DNA of 35,619 nt, from NCBI GenBank assembly GCA_029858305.1, contig JAOUFI010000020.1:1-35619 (forward strand), in the 5' to 3' direction. The stretch comes from Candidatus Thorarchaeota archaeon (GTDB lineage Archaea; Asgardarchaeota; Thorarchaeia; Thorarchaeales; Thorarchaeaceae). Positions 24,425 to 32,171 of the stretch are shown here, piece after piece; position 1 is the first letter of the stretch, and every line of letters starts with the position of its first letter. The notes beneath the pieces were generated by a model. The model saw only the letters and a program-made list of their open reading frames with translations, was not told the DNA's origin and made no database searches. The position numbers were made by a program, and so were the translations under genes.

Positions 24425-25813
24425 CTAGCTCTTACCTCCAAAAGTAATTCCCCCTGCGCCAAATCGGATATCAGGGCCGCCTGATGAAACAAACGCCTCT
24501 TGTCCTTTGCCACATCTCCCAACATCATAGGGGAATGGCTCTTTTGACACAGCTTCTATCTTGTATAGAGAGTCTGTGGCAATTCCAGATATTGAAAGAT
24601 CTGTCACAGGTCTTCCAAGCTCTCCATTAACTATCTCATATGCTTCCTGAATTCCCACCTGAAAACTTGCATTGGTTTGAGCCTGACCGCCTCTGAAGTC
24701 AGTGCAGTAATATCCAAACTTGATACCCTCAAAGACTTCTTCTCTTGAGTGTTCGCCAAGTTCGAAGATCGTGCTACGCATCCTAATAATCGGCGGAAAC
24801 AGGTAACTCTCAGCTCGAGCATTGCCTGTAGTTCGATGATTGATTTTTGCGGCATATTCTCGATTTGTTAACAGTTCAGTAAGAACAGAGTCTTTGATTA
24901 TTTCTACACGGCTAGCAGGAACTCCCTCATCATCATATTTGGATACTCCTACCCTACCCATGTCGATTCCATTATCTGTCATACTAACACCTTCAGAAGC
25001 CACAACCTGACCTAGCTTGCCCGCAAACGAGCTATTCATCGTGATATCAGCCTCTGCGAGATGTCCTAGAGCCTCGTGGGCAAGAGTGCCTATTACACGC
25101 GGGCCACATACACATGGAAATACTCCGCTCTTTGCTGCAACGCCATCCAACTGTTGTTTCAATCGTTTTGCGACAGCAGTACCAATTACCTCAGGAGATG
25201 CTATCCTCTCAAAGAATTCCCAACCTTCATCTGTGGTAGCATCTTCATAGCGTGCAGCACTCAGACGAATTCCATCCTTGCCACTCGCCCACGGAAGCGT
25301 CCAGACTAAGAGAGTTGGAGACTGAATCTTTGCACCCTCAGAGGTAACGAGATACTTTGTCCCTGACGAAGTTCTTACCTTGATTGTGACGGCAGTGACT
25401 CGTGGATCGTAATCTCGAATTGTCTTTGTCATCTGATTCATGTACTCAATTTTCTCTTCGATGGGAACATGGCGAGGGTCTCGCTTTGGTTTGTTTTTAA
25501 TCACATCTTCATACGCTCGGACTTCAGCCAACTTAATGGGTTCTTTTCGTGATCGAGCAGCTGCCTTTGCCATTGCGACTGCATCAGAAACGCCTTTGTC
25601 AAGTAATTCTAAATTTCCAGTAGTCACAAAACCCCAGGCTCCATCTGCCAGTGCCCTTATGGCAACTCCTCGCTCAAGACGTTGAGTTAGTGCGGCAACG
25701 CGAGAGTCTTCCATTTGAATATACTCAACAAAACCGGATTCTCCACGAATCTCAATATAAGTGGCACCCAAGTTGCGTCCTTTATCTATAGCGTGCTCCA
25801 GGATATCAAGCAT
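24425..25813 (-). CDS. tldD: TldD metalloprotease
   Basis: 462 aa zinc protease, catalytic subunit of TldD/TldE. The HExxxH motif is at His246-Glu247-His251 (HEALGH). Cys434 in GRCGKGQ fits the third metal ligand known from E. coli TldD (TCGKDGQ context). DDEGVPASRVEIIKDSVL and TGNARAESYLFPP are the substrate-channel motifs shared with TldE. Cytoplasmic; it cleaves small or unfolded peptides. ATG 25813 is the first start, divergent from the GTPase gene, with AT-rich promoter DNA between. It lies in the same neighbourhood as three secreted proteases, which fits a peptide-catabolic lifestyle, though the link is only proximity. Confidence 0.95.
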   Translation of the reverse strand: MLDILEHAIDKGRNLGATYIEIRGESGFVEYIQMEDSRVAALTQRLERGVAIRALADGAWGFVTTGNLELLDKGVSDAVAMAKAAARSRKEPIKLAEVRAYEDVIKNKPKRDPRHVPIEEKIEYMNQMTKTIRDYDPRVTAVTIKVRTSSGTKYLVTSEGAKIQSPTLLVWTLPWASGKDGIRLSAARYEDATTDEGWEFFERIASPEVIGTAVAKRLKQQLDGVAAKSGVFPCVCGPRVIGTLAHEALGHLAEADITMNSSFAGKLGQVVASEGVSMTDNGIDMGRVGVSKYDDEGVPASRVEIIKDSVLTELLTNREYAAKINHRTTGNARAESYLFPPIIRMRSTIFELGEHSREEVFEGIKFGYYCTDFRGGQAQTNASFQVGIQEAYEIVNGELGRPVTDLSISGIATDSLYKIEAVSKEPFPYDVGRCGKGQEAFVSSGGPDIRFGAGGITFGGKS

Positions 25814-25927
25814 TAATACAACAACTCCATTCGCACAATTGTAAAGACATGTGCAAGTAGATACTCTAATAAAATTGTGTTTCGGGCTTAAAAGATAAAA
25901 AATAAATCAAATCCCCAACTTGGCAGG

Positions 25928-25935
25928 GCTTATAA
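25928..25935 (+). promoter_or_regulatory. TATA-like element and SD for the GTPase gene
   Basis: CTTATAAC here is placed for transcription from about 25960. A GGAG at 25963-25966 then precedes ATG 25976 by nine bases and decides that start over the TTG at 25973. Confidence 0.4.
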
Positions 25936-25975
25936 CTCGAAAATAGAAGTAGGTTTCATAGTTGGAGACTATTTG

Positions 25976-27640
25976 ATGACATCTCATCGTGACATTCTGA
26001 AAATACTGGAAAATGGAGAGAACCGCCGTACAGAATTCAAGAGAAGATTAACTAAGGCAGATCTGAAGAAAGACAGACGTGAGAAACTTGTTACAAGAAT
26101 TAAATACATGACTTGTGAGAATCCATTTGAAGGTCGCTTTCTAATAGGAATCGACGATATTGCAGGAGAGGAATGGGAGGTCCTCGGAATATCTGCGCCA
26201 GCACTTAAAATCGCAGAAGGTGTACTGGCAGAGCTCTGTGAGGAAGCCTCAGTAGAGATTGTCGAGGAAGAACAGGTAGAAACTCCGAAGGGTCTTGTAG
26301 GAATATATCTTCTAAAGAAACTAGCAACTCCGGAAATAAAGGAAACATGTTCCGTGAATGTTGCAGGAAGAGTGAACTCGGGCAAATCTAGTTTAATCGG
26401 CGCGCTCGTAACAGGGAAGCCAGATGATGGGAAAGGAAGCGCTCGTTCATTTCTCCTCACACATCCCCAAGAGATCACAAGAGGCCAGACAGCTGACATT
26501 CATCTTTCGTTCTTGGGTTTTGATGAAGAAGGGAACGCAATTCATCCATCAAATCCTCTCAATAAAGAAGAGTCTGCAAGGATTCTCGATCAATCCAAGA
26601 GGATTGTGACCTTCTTTGATGCACCAGGTCATCGCGAATATAGCAAGACAATGATACGGAGCATATTAGGAGCAGATGCACAGTATGGTCTTGTGTTAGT
26701 TCCAGGACCTGAAGAAGCGTCTCTGATTAAACAAGAAGAGAGTAATACTGGAATTCCTCGATTGGATGAGATTACCCGTGAGCATCTAATTCTCATGTCC
26801 AGTCAACAAGCTCCATTTTTTGTGGTAGTATCCAAGATTGATAAGACTAGACCAGAAGACCTTGAATTGGTATACAATGTTTTGCGAATAAGTCTCAAAG
26901 ATATTGGTAAGATTCCAGTTACTATCCGGTCTGCTGATGAGATACCTCCGATTGTAAAAGAGATTGAACATGGAGTCATTGTACCTGTTATGCCTGTTTC
27001 AGCGCTTGAACCATTTTCAATCGAATTATTGACCAACCTCCTCAAGAGCGTTCCATCAAATGCGAAACACGCAATTCTAACAGACCCTGCATATGCATAC
27101 ATTGACAAGGTCTATCGAGGGATCAAAGGGACAAATGTTGTTGTAACAGGTACTGTCAAATCTGGCATCTTTAAGAGAGGACAAATCGTCAAGGTTGGTC
27201 CTGAAAAGAATAATCAGTTTCAAGAAGGTAGATTATTCAGCATAGAGATGTTCAAGACCAGAATCAGTTCTGCAAGAGCGGGAGACCTTTTTGGATTCGA
27301 TATTAAGGATGTCGATAAGCATGTTATTCGTCGCGGTCAGATGATTGTAGATCCCGAGGAACAGGTTAAGAGTTGTTGGGAGTTTGAAGCGAATATTGTT
27401 GTAACAAGGCATCCTACGAGAATATCAGTGGGATATACACCAGTTTTTCAATGCCATACAATTCAACAAGCAGTTGTGCTCGACAAGATATATGACGCAG
27501 AGTATCTCTGCGTCGGAGATTTTGCACGAGTACGATTGAGATTCATGATAGCCCCTGAGGCAATTAGAGTGGATGATAAGATTGTCTTGAGGGAAGAGAA
27601 TACACGAGCGATTGGAACTATTATTGAAATCGTCAACTAG
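25976..27640 (+). CDS. GTPBP1-like translational GTPase
   Basis: 554 aa GTPase of the EF-Tu superfamily. The N-terminal domain (about 1-125; FLIGIDD and LKIAEGVLAEL) has the pattern of the GTPBP1/GTPBP2 N-domain. G1 is GRVNSGKSS from residue 131. The switch I region is EITRGQTADIHLSFLGFD, close to GTPBP1's GRTSSVGNDILGFD. G3 is DAPGHREY at 215, and G4 is SKID at 286-289 (a variant of NKxD, as in GTPBP1's TKID). G5 is PVSAL. EF-Tu domains II and III follow (about 370-550). Eukaryotic GTPBP1 binds tRNA and the ribosome and aids rescue and mRNA decay; archaeal homologues exist, but their role is little studied. The 3' end overlaps the convergent orphan gene by 8 nt. Confidence 0.85.
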   Translation: MTSHRDILKILENGENRRTEFKRRLTKADLKKDRREKLVTRIKYMTCENPFEGRFLIGIDDIAGEEWEVLGISAPALKIAEGVLAELCEEASVEIVEEEQVETPKGLVGIYLLKKLATPEIKETCSVNVAGRVNSGKSSLIGALVTGKPDDGKGSARSFLLTHPQEITRGQTADIHLSFLGFDEEGNAIHPSNPLNKEESARILDQSKRIVTFFDAPGHREYSKTMIRSILGADAQYGLVLVPGPEEASLIKQEESNTGIPRLDEITREHLILMSSQQAPFFVVVSKIDKTRPEDLELVYNVLRISLKDIGKIPVTIRSADEIPPIVKEIEHGVIVPVMPVSALEPFSIELLTNLLKSVPSNAKHAILTDPAYAYIDKVYRGIKGTNVVVTGTVKSGIFKRGQIVKVGPEKNNQFQEGRLFSIEMFKTRISSARAGDLFGFDIKDVDKHVIRRGQMIVDPEEQVKSCWEFEANIVVTRHPTRISVGYTPVFQCHTIQQAVVLDKIYDAEYLCVGDFARVRLRFMIAPEAIRVDDKIVLREENTRAIGTIIEIVN

Positions 27641-29330
27641 TTAATTGAGTCCAGTTTTGGGAACCTTCACCCAAAGGGAACACATCTTCAAAACGTAAGA
27701 GTCGGCGAACCGATTTTGTTGAAATGATTGGCCAGAGGTAAAAATCCTCACGAATTGCCGCTTCAATAAGGGCGCTTTTCCAGTTTGTAGGCGCCGATAG
27801 AATTGCATACGCGCAATCATGTGTGTTTAGGATGGTTGTTTCAGGTGTCAAGTGGGCAAGCACTCTCATTTTCTTATAAGGACCTTTAATCAGAAAATCA
27901 TGATTAACACCAATATGGCTAAAATTTGGTAATAATACCAGAGCACCTTTCTCGACTAGATTTCGTACAATAAGTGGAGATCCTACTAGAGTATTGGAAA
28001 GAATAGACAAGTCACCTAGCACTAGACGCTCTAGAACTGCTATTTCTTTCTGCTCTAACATAGGTCTGTCTTTTAATTCCAGAGAGGCTTCAAACATAGT
28101 CTTTGCAGATTTTCTAATACCCATTTTCTCCAGTGCAAGTTGAATGACTGCCCTGCCGTGTGAGAGGGGCCCTCCCGTGAGTGGAAAAATATCTTCGATA
28201 TTCAGCCAATATTCGATTGAGTTGATAGCATTCTCATTGCTCTCTACAATCTCGAGAGATCCAGCTGTTGATCCCTCGAAATAATTTATTGAAGCCCATG
28301 AATCATCATGTGATTTATTGCTCATTGCTACCGAAAGCTCTATTCCGAGGGAGGTAGGATCGCAAAGAGCACGGGGAGATAGATGAATGCTCTCTAATAT
28401 ATGGCGCCGTTTAATTAATTGCTGCGGATTTTTCAATGATTTGCAGAATCCATCAATAGTATGATAATCTTCTGTACCAAGCGAAACAAACAGAGAATCG
28501 TGAATGACTTGTATCGATTTTTGCCAGTCATTGAAGTCAAGATCGAGAGGGATTTCACCCATTAGGGAAGTAAACCAAGGATACCCCTTTGGTGAATAGG
28601 TTGATGAATGGTTAACGAAATGGTTCAAGATGGGTTCCCAAATGCTCCCTTTGCTCTGTTTTTTCCATTCTTTATGCCAAGCAGTTCTTACTTCACCCTT
28701 GAGTAAAGAGAATGCTAGACCGTTTCCAATAGAGCTAGCGAATTCACTGCTCCATAGTTTCTTTTCAAAGAGTAATATAAATGCAGCTCGAAGTAAAAGA
28801 CCATCATTCCAACTCTTTGTAACCGTAGATTCCTCAAACATCAATTCATGATCGTCACTTATTTGGATTCCAAAGCTTTGTTCCTCTATGCCTTTCTCTG
28901 AGCGAGTAACAAAGATATCTGGAAATTCAGGTTCTTTCATGGCGAGAATTCTAGACACTCGCCGAATAGCTTTTCCAAGAGCATCACGCATTTCTTGTGT
29001 GGCTTCAATTCTAATTTCCTCAGGCGTCAACTGCTTGGGTTTCTCGAATTTAGCCAAAAGTTTGGAGCTTCTCCTCAAATTGTCATAGATTGTTAATTCC
29101 ATATTTTCTCCGATGGTCAACACGCCAGAAGCATTGAAGAAGTAGACACGCACGCGATCTCGAGAAAGCACCGCAACAAGGTAGAGAATACCTTTGAGCT
29201 CTCTGAAGTGTTTCCTCAAAACGCTTTCTTTAACACGAAGGACTTCGACCGCTGAAGCTCCTGTTTCCCTGAACTGTTTTTCCCCAAAACCTGCGATGGC
29301 TTTAGGTACTTCTCTCGAAATCTTCGACAA
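27633..29330 (-). CDS. Unrecognised 565-aa protein
   Basis: I do not recognise a family. The product is soluble in appearance, with no signal peptide or membrane helix. The first 130 residues are basic and helical with a beta hairpin (ILYLVAVLSRDRVRVYFF). The middle is rich in Trp and Ser, and the C-terminal 200 residues alternate helices and hydrophobic strands (LVGSPLIVRNLVEKGALVLL). The TTG start at 29330 is supported by GAGGAG eight bases upstream. It stands alone, convergent with the GTPase (8-nt overlap) and divergent from the 52-aa peptide gene. The second half mentions no cysteine pairs or nucleotide loops. A lineage-specific Asgard protein is the most likely explanation. Confidence 0.75.
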   Translation of the reverse strand: MSKISREVPKAIAGFGEKQFRETGASAVEVLRVKESVLRKHFRELKGILYLVAVLSRDRVRVYFFNASGVLTIGENMELTIYDNLRRSSKLLAKFEKPKQLTPEEIRIEATQEMRDALGKAIRRVSRILAMKEPEFPDIFVTRSEKGIEEQSFGIQISDDHELMFEESTVTKSWNDGLLLRAAFILLFEKKLWSSEFASSIGNGLAFSLLKGEVRTAWHKEWKKQSKGSIWEPILNHFVNHSSTYSPKGYPWFTSLMGEIPLDLDFNDWQKSIQVIHDSLFVSLGTEDYHTIDGFCKSLKNPQQLIKRRHILESIHLSPRALCDPTSLGIELSVAMSNKSHDDSWASINYFEGSTAGSLEIVESNENAINSIEYWLNIEDIFPLTGGPLSHGRAVIQLALEKMGIRKSAKTMFEASLELKDRPMLEQKEIAVLERLVLGDLSILSNTLVGSPLIVRNLVEKGALVLLPNFSHIGVNHDFLIKGPYKKMRVLAHLTPETTILNTHDCAYAILSAPTNWKSALIEAAIREDFYLWPIISTKSVRRLLRFEDVFPLGEGSQNWTQLTS

Positions 29331-29440
29331 TTGAAATTCTCCTCGAAATGGTATATTGAACCTCTAGATAAAAGCTAAGTCAAGACATGCCATATGCAAC
29401 AGCTTTAATTTCTTTCACCCATCAATAGGTGAGACTTATA

Positions 29441-29599
29441 ATGCTTCAATATGACTTCACTTTACTCTTCATCTGGTATGCAGTACCAATTGGACTTCTT
29501 GGATTAAGAGCTGCTCTTGCAGGCTATAAAGCATGGAAAAAAAGGGCTGAGCTGCGCCAACTTGAGAAGAAAATCACACCCTTTACCAGAGAGCTATAA
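29441..29599 (+). CDS. 52-aa single-span membrane peptide
   Basis: Too short for usual length cut-offs but well supported. ATG 29441 is preceded by a strong AGGTGA nine bases upstream, and the product has one membrane helix (about 7-28, LLFIWYAVPIGLLGLRAALA) followed by a very basic cytoplasmic tail (KAWKKRAELRQLEKK). The stop is at 29597-29599, just 3 nt from the stop of the convergent next gene. This N-out/C-in topology with a charged tail is common among small archaeal membrane proteins that act on larger complexes. Function unknown. Confidence 0.6.
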   Translation: MLQYDFTLLFIWYAVPIGLLGLRAALAGYKAWKKRAELRQLEKKITPFTREL

Positions 29600-29602
29600 A
29601 TT

Positions 29603-30079
29603 TCAGCTCTCCAGTGGGGTAGATTCAGTATCTGGATACATTGGCATTAAAATATCCCTGGTTGGAGTGGTATTCATCACAACATCTAGAGTTTCCTCAT
29701 TCCTGAGAAGAATACAACCTAGAAATTCGTATTCAAATTTATCAAGTCGGATGTTGACCCCACGTCTTGGTATTTGAGTTAGAAGAAGGATAATTGAAAA
29801 ATTACCTCGTGGGAGCTGATTCAAAATTCCTCGTTTCATATCGGGCTCGAGCTCCCCCTCAAGTTGACGAGTCATCACACCGCGTTCGATGAAATTATAA
29901 CGAATCCTCTCAAAATCACCACTGGAACTTTTCTTCGGGCGAATGAACGAGATAGAATAGCCTAGGCGCTTTAATGAGTTATAGCCAATAAGGGTTCTGA
30001 AGAGAGGAGGACTGAGTGTGTCAAGTTCTACCTTGCGTAATTCTACTATTTCACCATCTCTTCGCACTTTCAAGTTCAT
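29603..30079 (-). CDS. Hypothetical protein, 158 aa
   Basis: Soluble, strand-rich protein with basic N-terminal half (FIRPKKSSSGDFERIRYNF) and a hydrophobic strand FSIILLLTQIP in the middle. A C-terminal part, EFLGCILLRNEETLDVVM, resembles the last strands of a small alpha/beta domain. No family recognised. The frame opens at GTG 30088, while ATG 30079 lies nine bases on and the GTG sits in a GTGAG context; I chose the ATG, with low certainty. It is transcribed in the same direction as the DNA repair gene upstream, after a 73-bp gap. Confidence 0.6.
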   Translation of the reverse strand: MNLKVRRDGEIVELRKVELDTLSPPLFRTLIGYNSLKRLGYSISFIRPKKSSSGDFERIRYNFIERGVMTRQLEGELEPDMKRGILNQLPRGNFSIILLLTQIPRRGVNIRLDKFEYEFLGCILLRNEETLDVVMNTTPTRDILMPMYPDTESTPLES

Positions 30080-30152
30080 TAGACTCACTCATCCAATTCT
30101 ATCTAGTCCTATTGAGAATGAAACGCACCCCTATGTAAAGGATTCTGAGTAA

Positions 30153-30671
30153 TCAATCCGCGATAGCACCTTCTTTTGATAAAAGGGACTCCTTAAGATC
30201 AAGCCCACCTGTGTAACCACCAAGACCAGTTGTTGAAACGACTCTGTGGCATGGCACAATTGGTGCGAATCTATTGATAGCCATTACATTACCAACAAAT
30301 CTAGCCGCCCCAGGAAGGCCACTTTTCTGTGCCACGAGTCCATAGGTCCATGCCGAACCATATGGAATATTCAAAGTTGTTTTAAGGACTGCAATCTGTT
30401 TTGGTGTCAGATCTGAAAAATCTAGAGATGGACGCTTTTTCTCAGCATCTCTTACGCCATTGCATATTTCAATGACAGTATACAAGATGCGAAGGTATTC
30501 ATCATTCCTTACCTCAGGCAAATCAAAACCGCCCACAGCCTCGATGGCGTCATCTAGTGAACTACGGGGTAACGATGTAGCGTAGAGGCCCTTAGAAGTG
30601 AAGACTCCAGCCACATACTCATCCCCATGGTGTAGGATGGAAATAACCTTCCCACTCATTGATTCCGACAT
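30153..30671 (-). CDS. ogt: Methylated-DNA--protein-cysteine methyltransferase (O6-alkylguanine repair)
   Basis: 172 aa suicide repair protein that takes the alkyl group from O6-alkylguanine onto its cysteine. The active-site motif VPCHRV has Cys141, followed by GLGGYTGGLDLKESLL, and the DNA-binding helix contains IPYGSAWTYGLVAQKSG and RFVGNVMAINR. The N-terminal half is the variable domain. The frame extends to TTG 30710 and would overlap the upstream gene by 32 nt. ATG 30671 leaves 7 nt and has AAGGTG next to it; ATG 30659 is also possible (GGTGAT upstream). Directly downstream of the repeat protein, so probably one transcript. Confidence 0.93.
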   Translation of the reverse strand: MSESMSGKVISILHHGDEYVAGVFTSKGLYATSLPRSSLDDAIEAVGGFDLPEVRNDEYLRILYTVIEICNGVRDAEKKRPSLDFSDLTPKQIAVLKTTLNIPYGSAWTYGLVAQKSGLPGAARFVGNVMAINRFAPIVPCHRVVSTTGLGGYTGGLDLKESLLSKEGAIAD

Positions 30672-30678
30672 CACCTTC

Positions 30679-31566
30679 TCAAAGTAATGCTTTGGCCCTC
30701 TTAAATTCAAACACTAATTTTGAACTCAATTCCGGATCACTCTTATTTGCTCCAAGAGGGATCCAGCCGCCATCTTTATTCTGAGTTTCAATGATTAGAG
30801 CAAGTCCGTTAACTAGAAGATTTCTTTCGATTTCAGACTTTGGTTTCCCAATAGCTGTTAAATCTACGACATCAAAAATCGACTTGCCCTCGAGGCTATC
30901 CTTCATGTGTTGGAGTAGAGCCACTCGACCATCTTCGAATACTTTGTTGTTCGAATTGATACCCATCGCGCTTAAACCAAGGAGTATGTTTCCTGTACCA
31001 AGAGGGTCTGAATATTTCTGATCTTTAAAATCTGGCCAGTGACCATCTTCATTTTGAGAATAAATCAAGAAGTCTCGAGCCCGGCGCAGACGCTCCTGGT
31101 CGTCATATTCAATCGAACAGAGTGCTTCTAGAGCCTTCCCCGTCAACCATGTTATACTTACACCAACTGGATACCATTCTCGTCCTACTTCACCCCATTT
31201 ATCTTCAATATAGGGGTCGAGTTTGAGCGATTCTGCGAATCCCCCATCATTTTTTTGTCGTGAAATGATGAATACTGTCATCGAACGCACAAGATCCTTG
31301 TATTGTGCCTTTAACTTCGAGATTAGTGTCAAAATCTCTGAGGTCTGTTTGACAGAACTGGGAGCGCCTCTAATGAATCCGAAAGGTATTCCTCCATCAG
31401 CATTCTGAAGACCACTCAAGTCTTTCATTATACTTTCCTGAATATCTGATGGAACCTTGTAGCCAGCTGTAATCAATCTCACCTTATCAGCGATATTTCC
31501 ATTCGATAATAAGTAGCTCTGAAAATCATAGTGGAGTTCATTTTCCATCTTTGTTAGGTCCTCCAT
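30679..31566 (-). CDS. Terpene-cyclase/prenyltransferase-like alpha-barrel repeat protein
   Basis: 295 aa helical repeat protein. Four copies of a QW-like motif are visible: LQNADGGIPFG, RQKNDGGFAES, SQNEDGHWPDF and TQNKDGGWIPLG, each between helices. This pattern is shared by squalene/oxidosqualene cyclases, protein prenyltransferase beta subunits and many uncharacterised alpha-alpha barrel proteins. The DxDD catalytic motif of squalene-hopene cyclase is not seen and the length is about half, so cyclase activity is unlikely. No signal peptide. ATG 31566 is used; a second ATG at 31548 has GGAGGA ten bases upstream and may be the true start. It is followed at 7 nt by ogt. Confidence 0.75.
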   Translation of the reverse strand: MEDLTKMENELHYDFQSYLLSNGNIADKVRLITAGYKVPSDIQESIMKDLSGLQNADGGIPFGFIRGAPSSVKQTSEILTLISKLKAQYKDLVRSMTVFIISRQKNDGGFAESLKLDPYIEDKWGEVGREWYPVGVSITWLTGKALEALCSIEYDDQERLRRARDFLIYSQNEDGHWPDFKDQKYSDPLGTGNILLGLSAMGINSNNKVFEDGRVALLQHMKDSLEGKSIFDVVDLTAIGKPKSEIERNLLVNGLALIIETQNKDGGWIPLGANKSDPELSSKLVFEFKRAKALL

Positions 31567-31694
31567 TAAATGACTATGTAGCCCTAAAAAACGGGGTATG
31601 TAAAATGAGCGAAGACGAGTACCTGGATAATAGATAGTTCTTATTCATGCGATACATACTATTAGGAATACTCAATATTAAAGATATCAGTAGG

Positions 31695-31970
31695 TCACTC
31701 GCCCTCGTCTTCAAGCTCGAAGTACTCTAAAATCTCCTTTCTACGTTCACGCCGTTCGTCTTCTGTTAACTCCTCAGAGTAGCGTGACTCATTTTCAACA
31801 ACAACAATTTTTTCACGAGGAGAATGTTTTATTCGATATTCTACTTTGTAGGCAGGATCAGATTTTATTGGCTTCTCATGCCCACACTCTCGGCATTTTA
31901 GGACTGGTGTCTTCTGGCCTTCATCTTTCTTAGGAAGCATCAGTGCACCACATTTTTCGCAAAATTCCAC
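31695..31970 (-). CDS. TFS/RpoM-like protein with a single N-terminal zinc ribbon
   Basis: 91 aa. The N-terminal ribbon has Cys4/Cys7 (CEKC) and Cys26/Cys29 (CREC), with the FCEKCGALMLPK start typical of archaeal TFS and eukaryotic Rpb9. The second ribbon with the acidic tip that drives RNA cleavage is absent. In its place is a charged helical tail (ELTEDERRERRKEILEYFE). It may bind RNA polymerase without promoting cleavage, or be an Rpb9-like subunit. The GTG start at 31970 is backed by GGGGTGA seven bases upstream. It is divergent from the DUF1015 gene. Confidence 0.8.
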   Translation of the reverse strand: MEFCEKCGALMLPKKDEGQKTPVLKCRECGHEKPIKSDPAYKVEYRIKHSPREKIVVVENESRYSEELTEDERRERRKEILEYFELEDEGE

Positions 31971-32171
31971 CTGTGACTCACCCCTGTTGATTGAGGTTCT
32001 CGCTCACGGTCTCAATATTCATTTAAGTTTGACGCTTTGGCTCTCACAGTGTATGTTTGGAACAAGATAAACTTGTAGACCAAAAGAAAGACTTATGATA
32101 GAGATGGTAAGTGCCCGCCAACAGCAGAGCCTTCAAATAATGTATTCAGGCTGAGCAAGGATGTATCTAAT

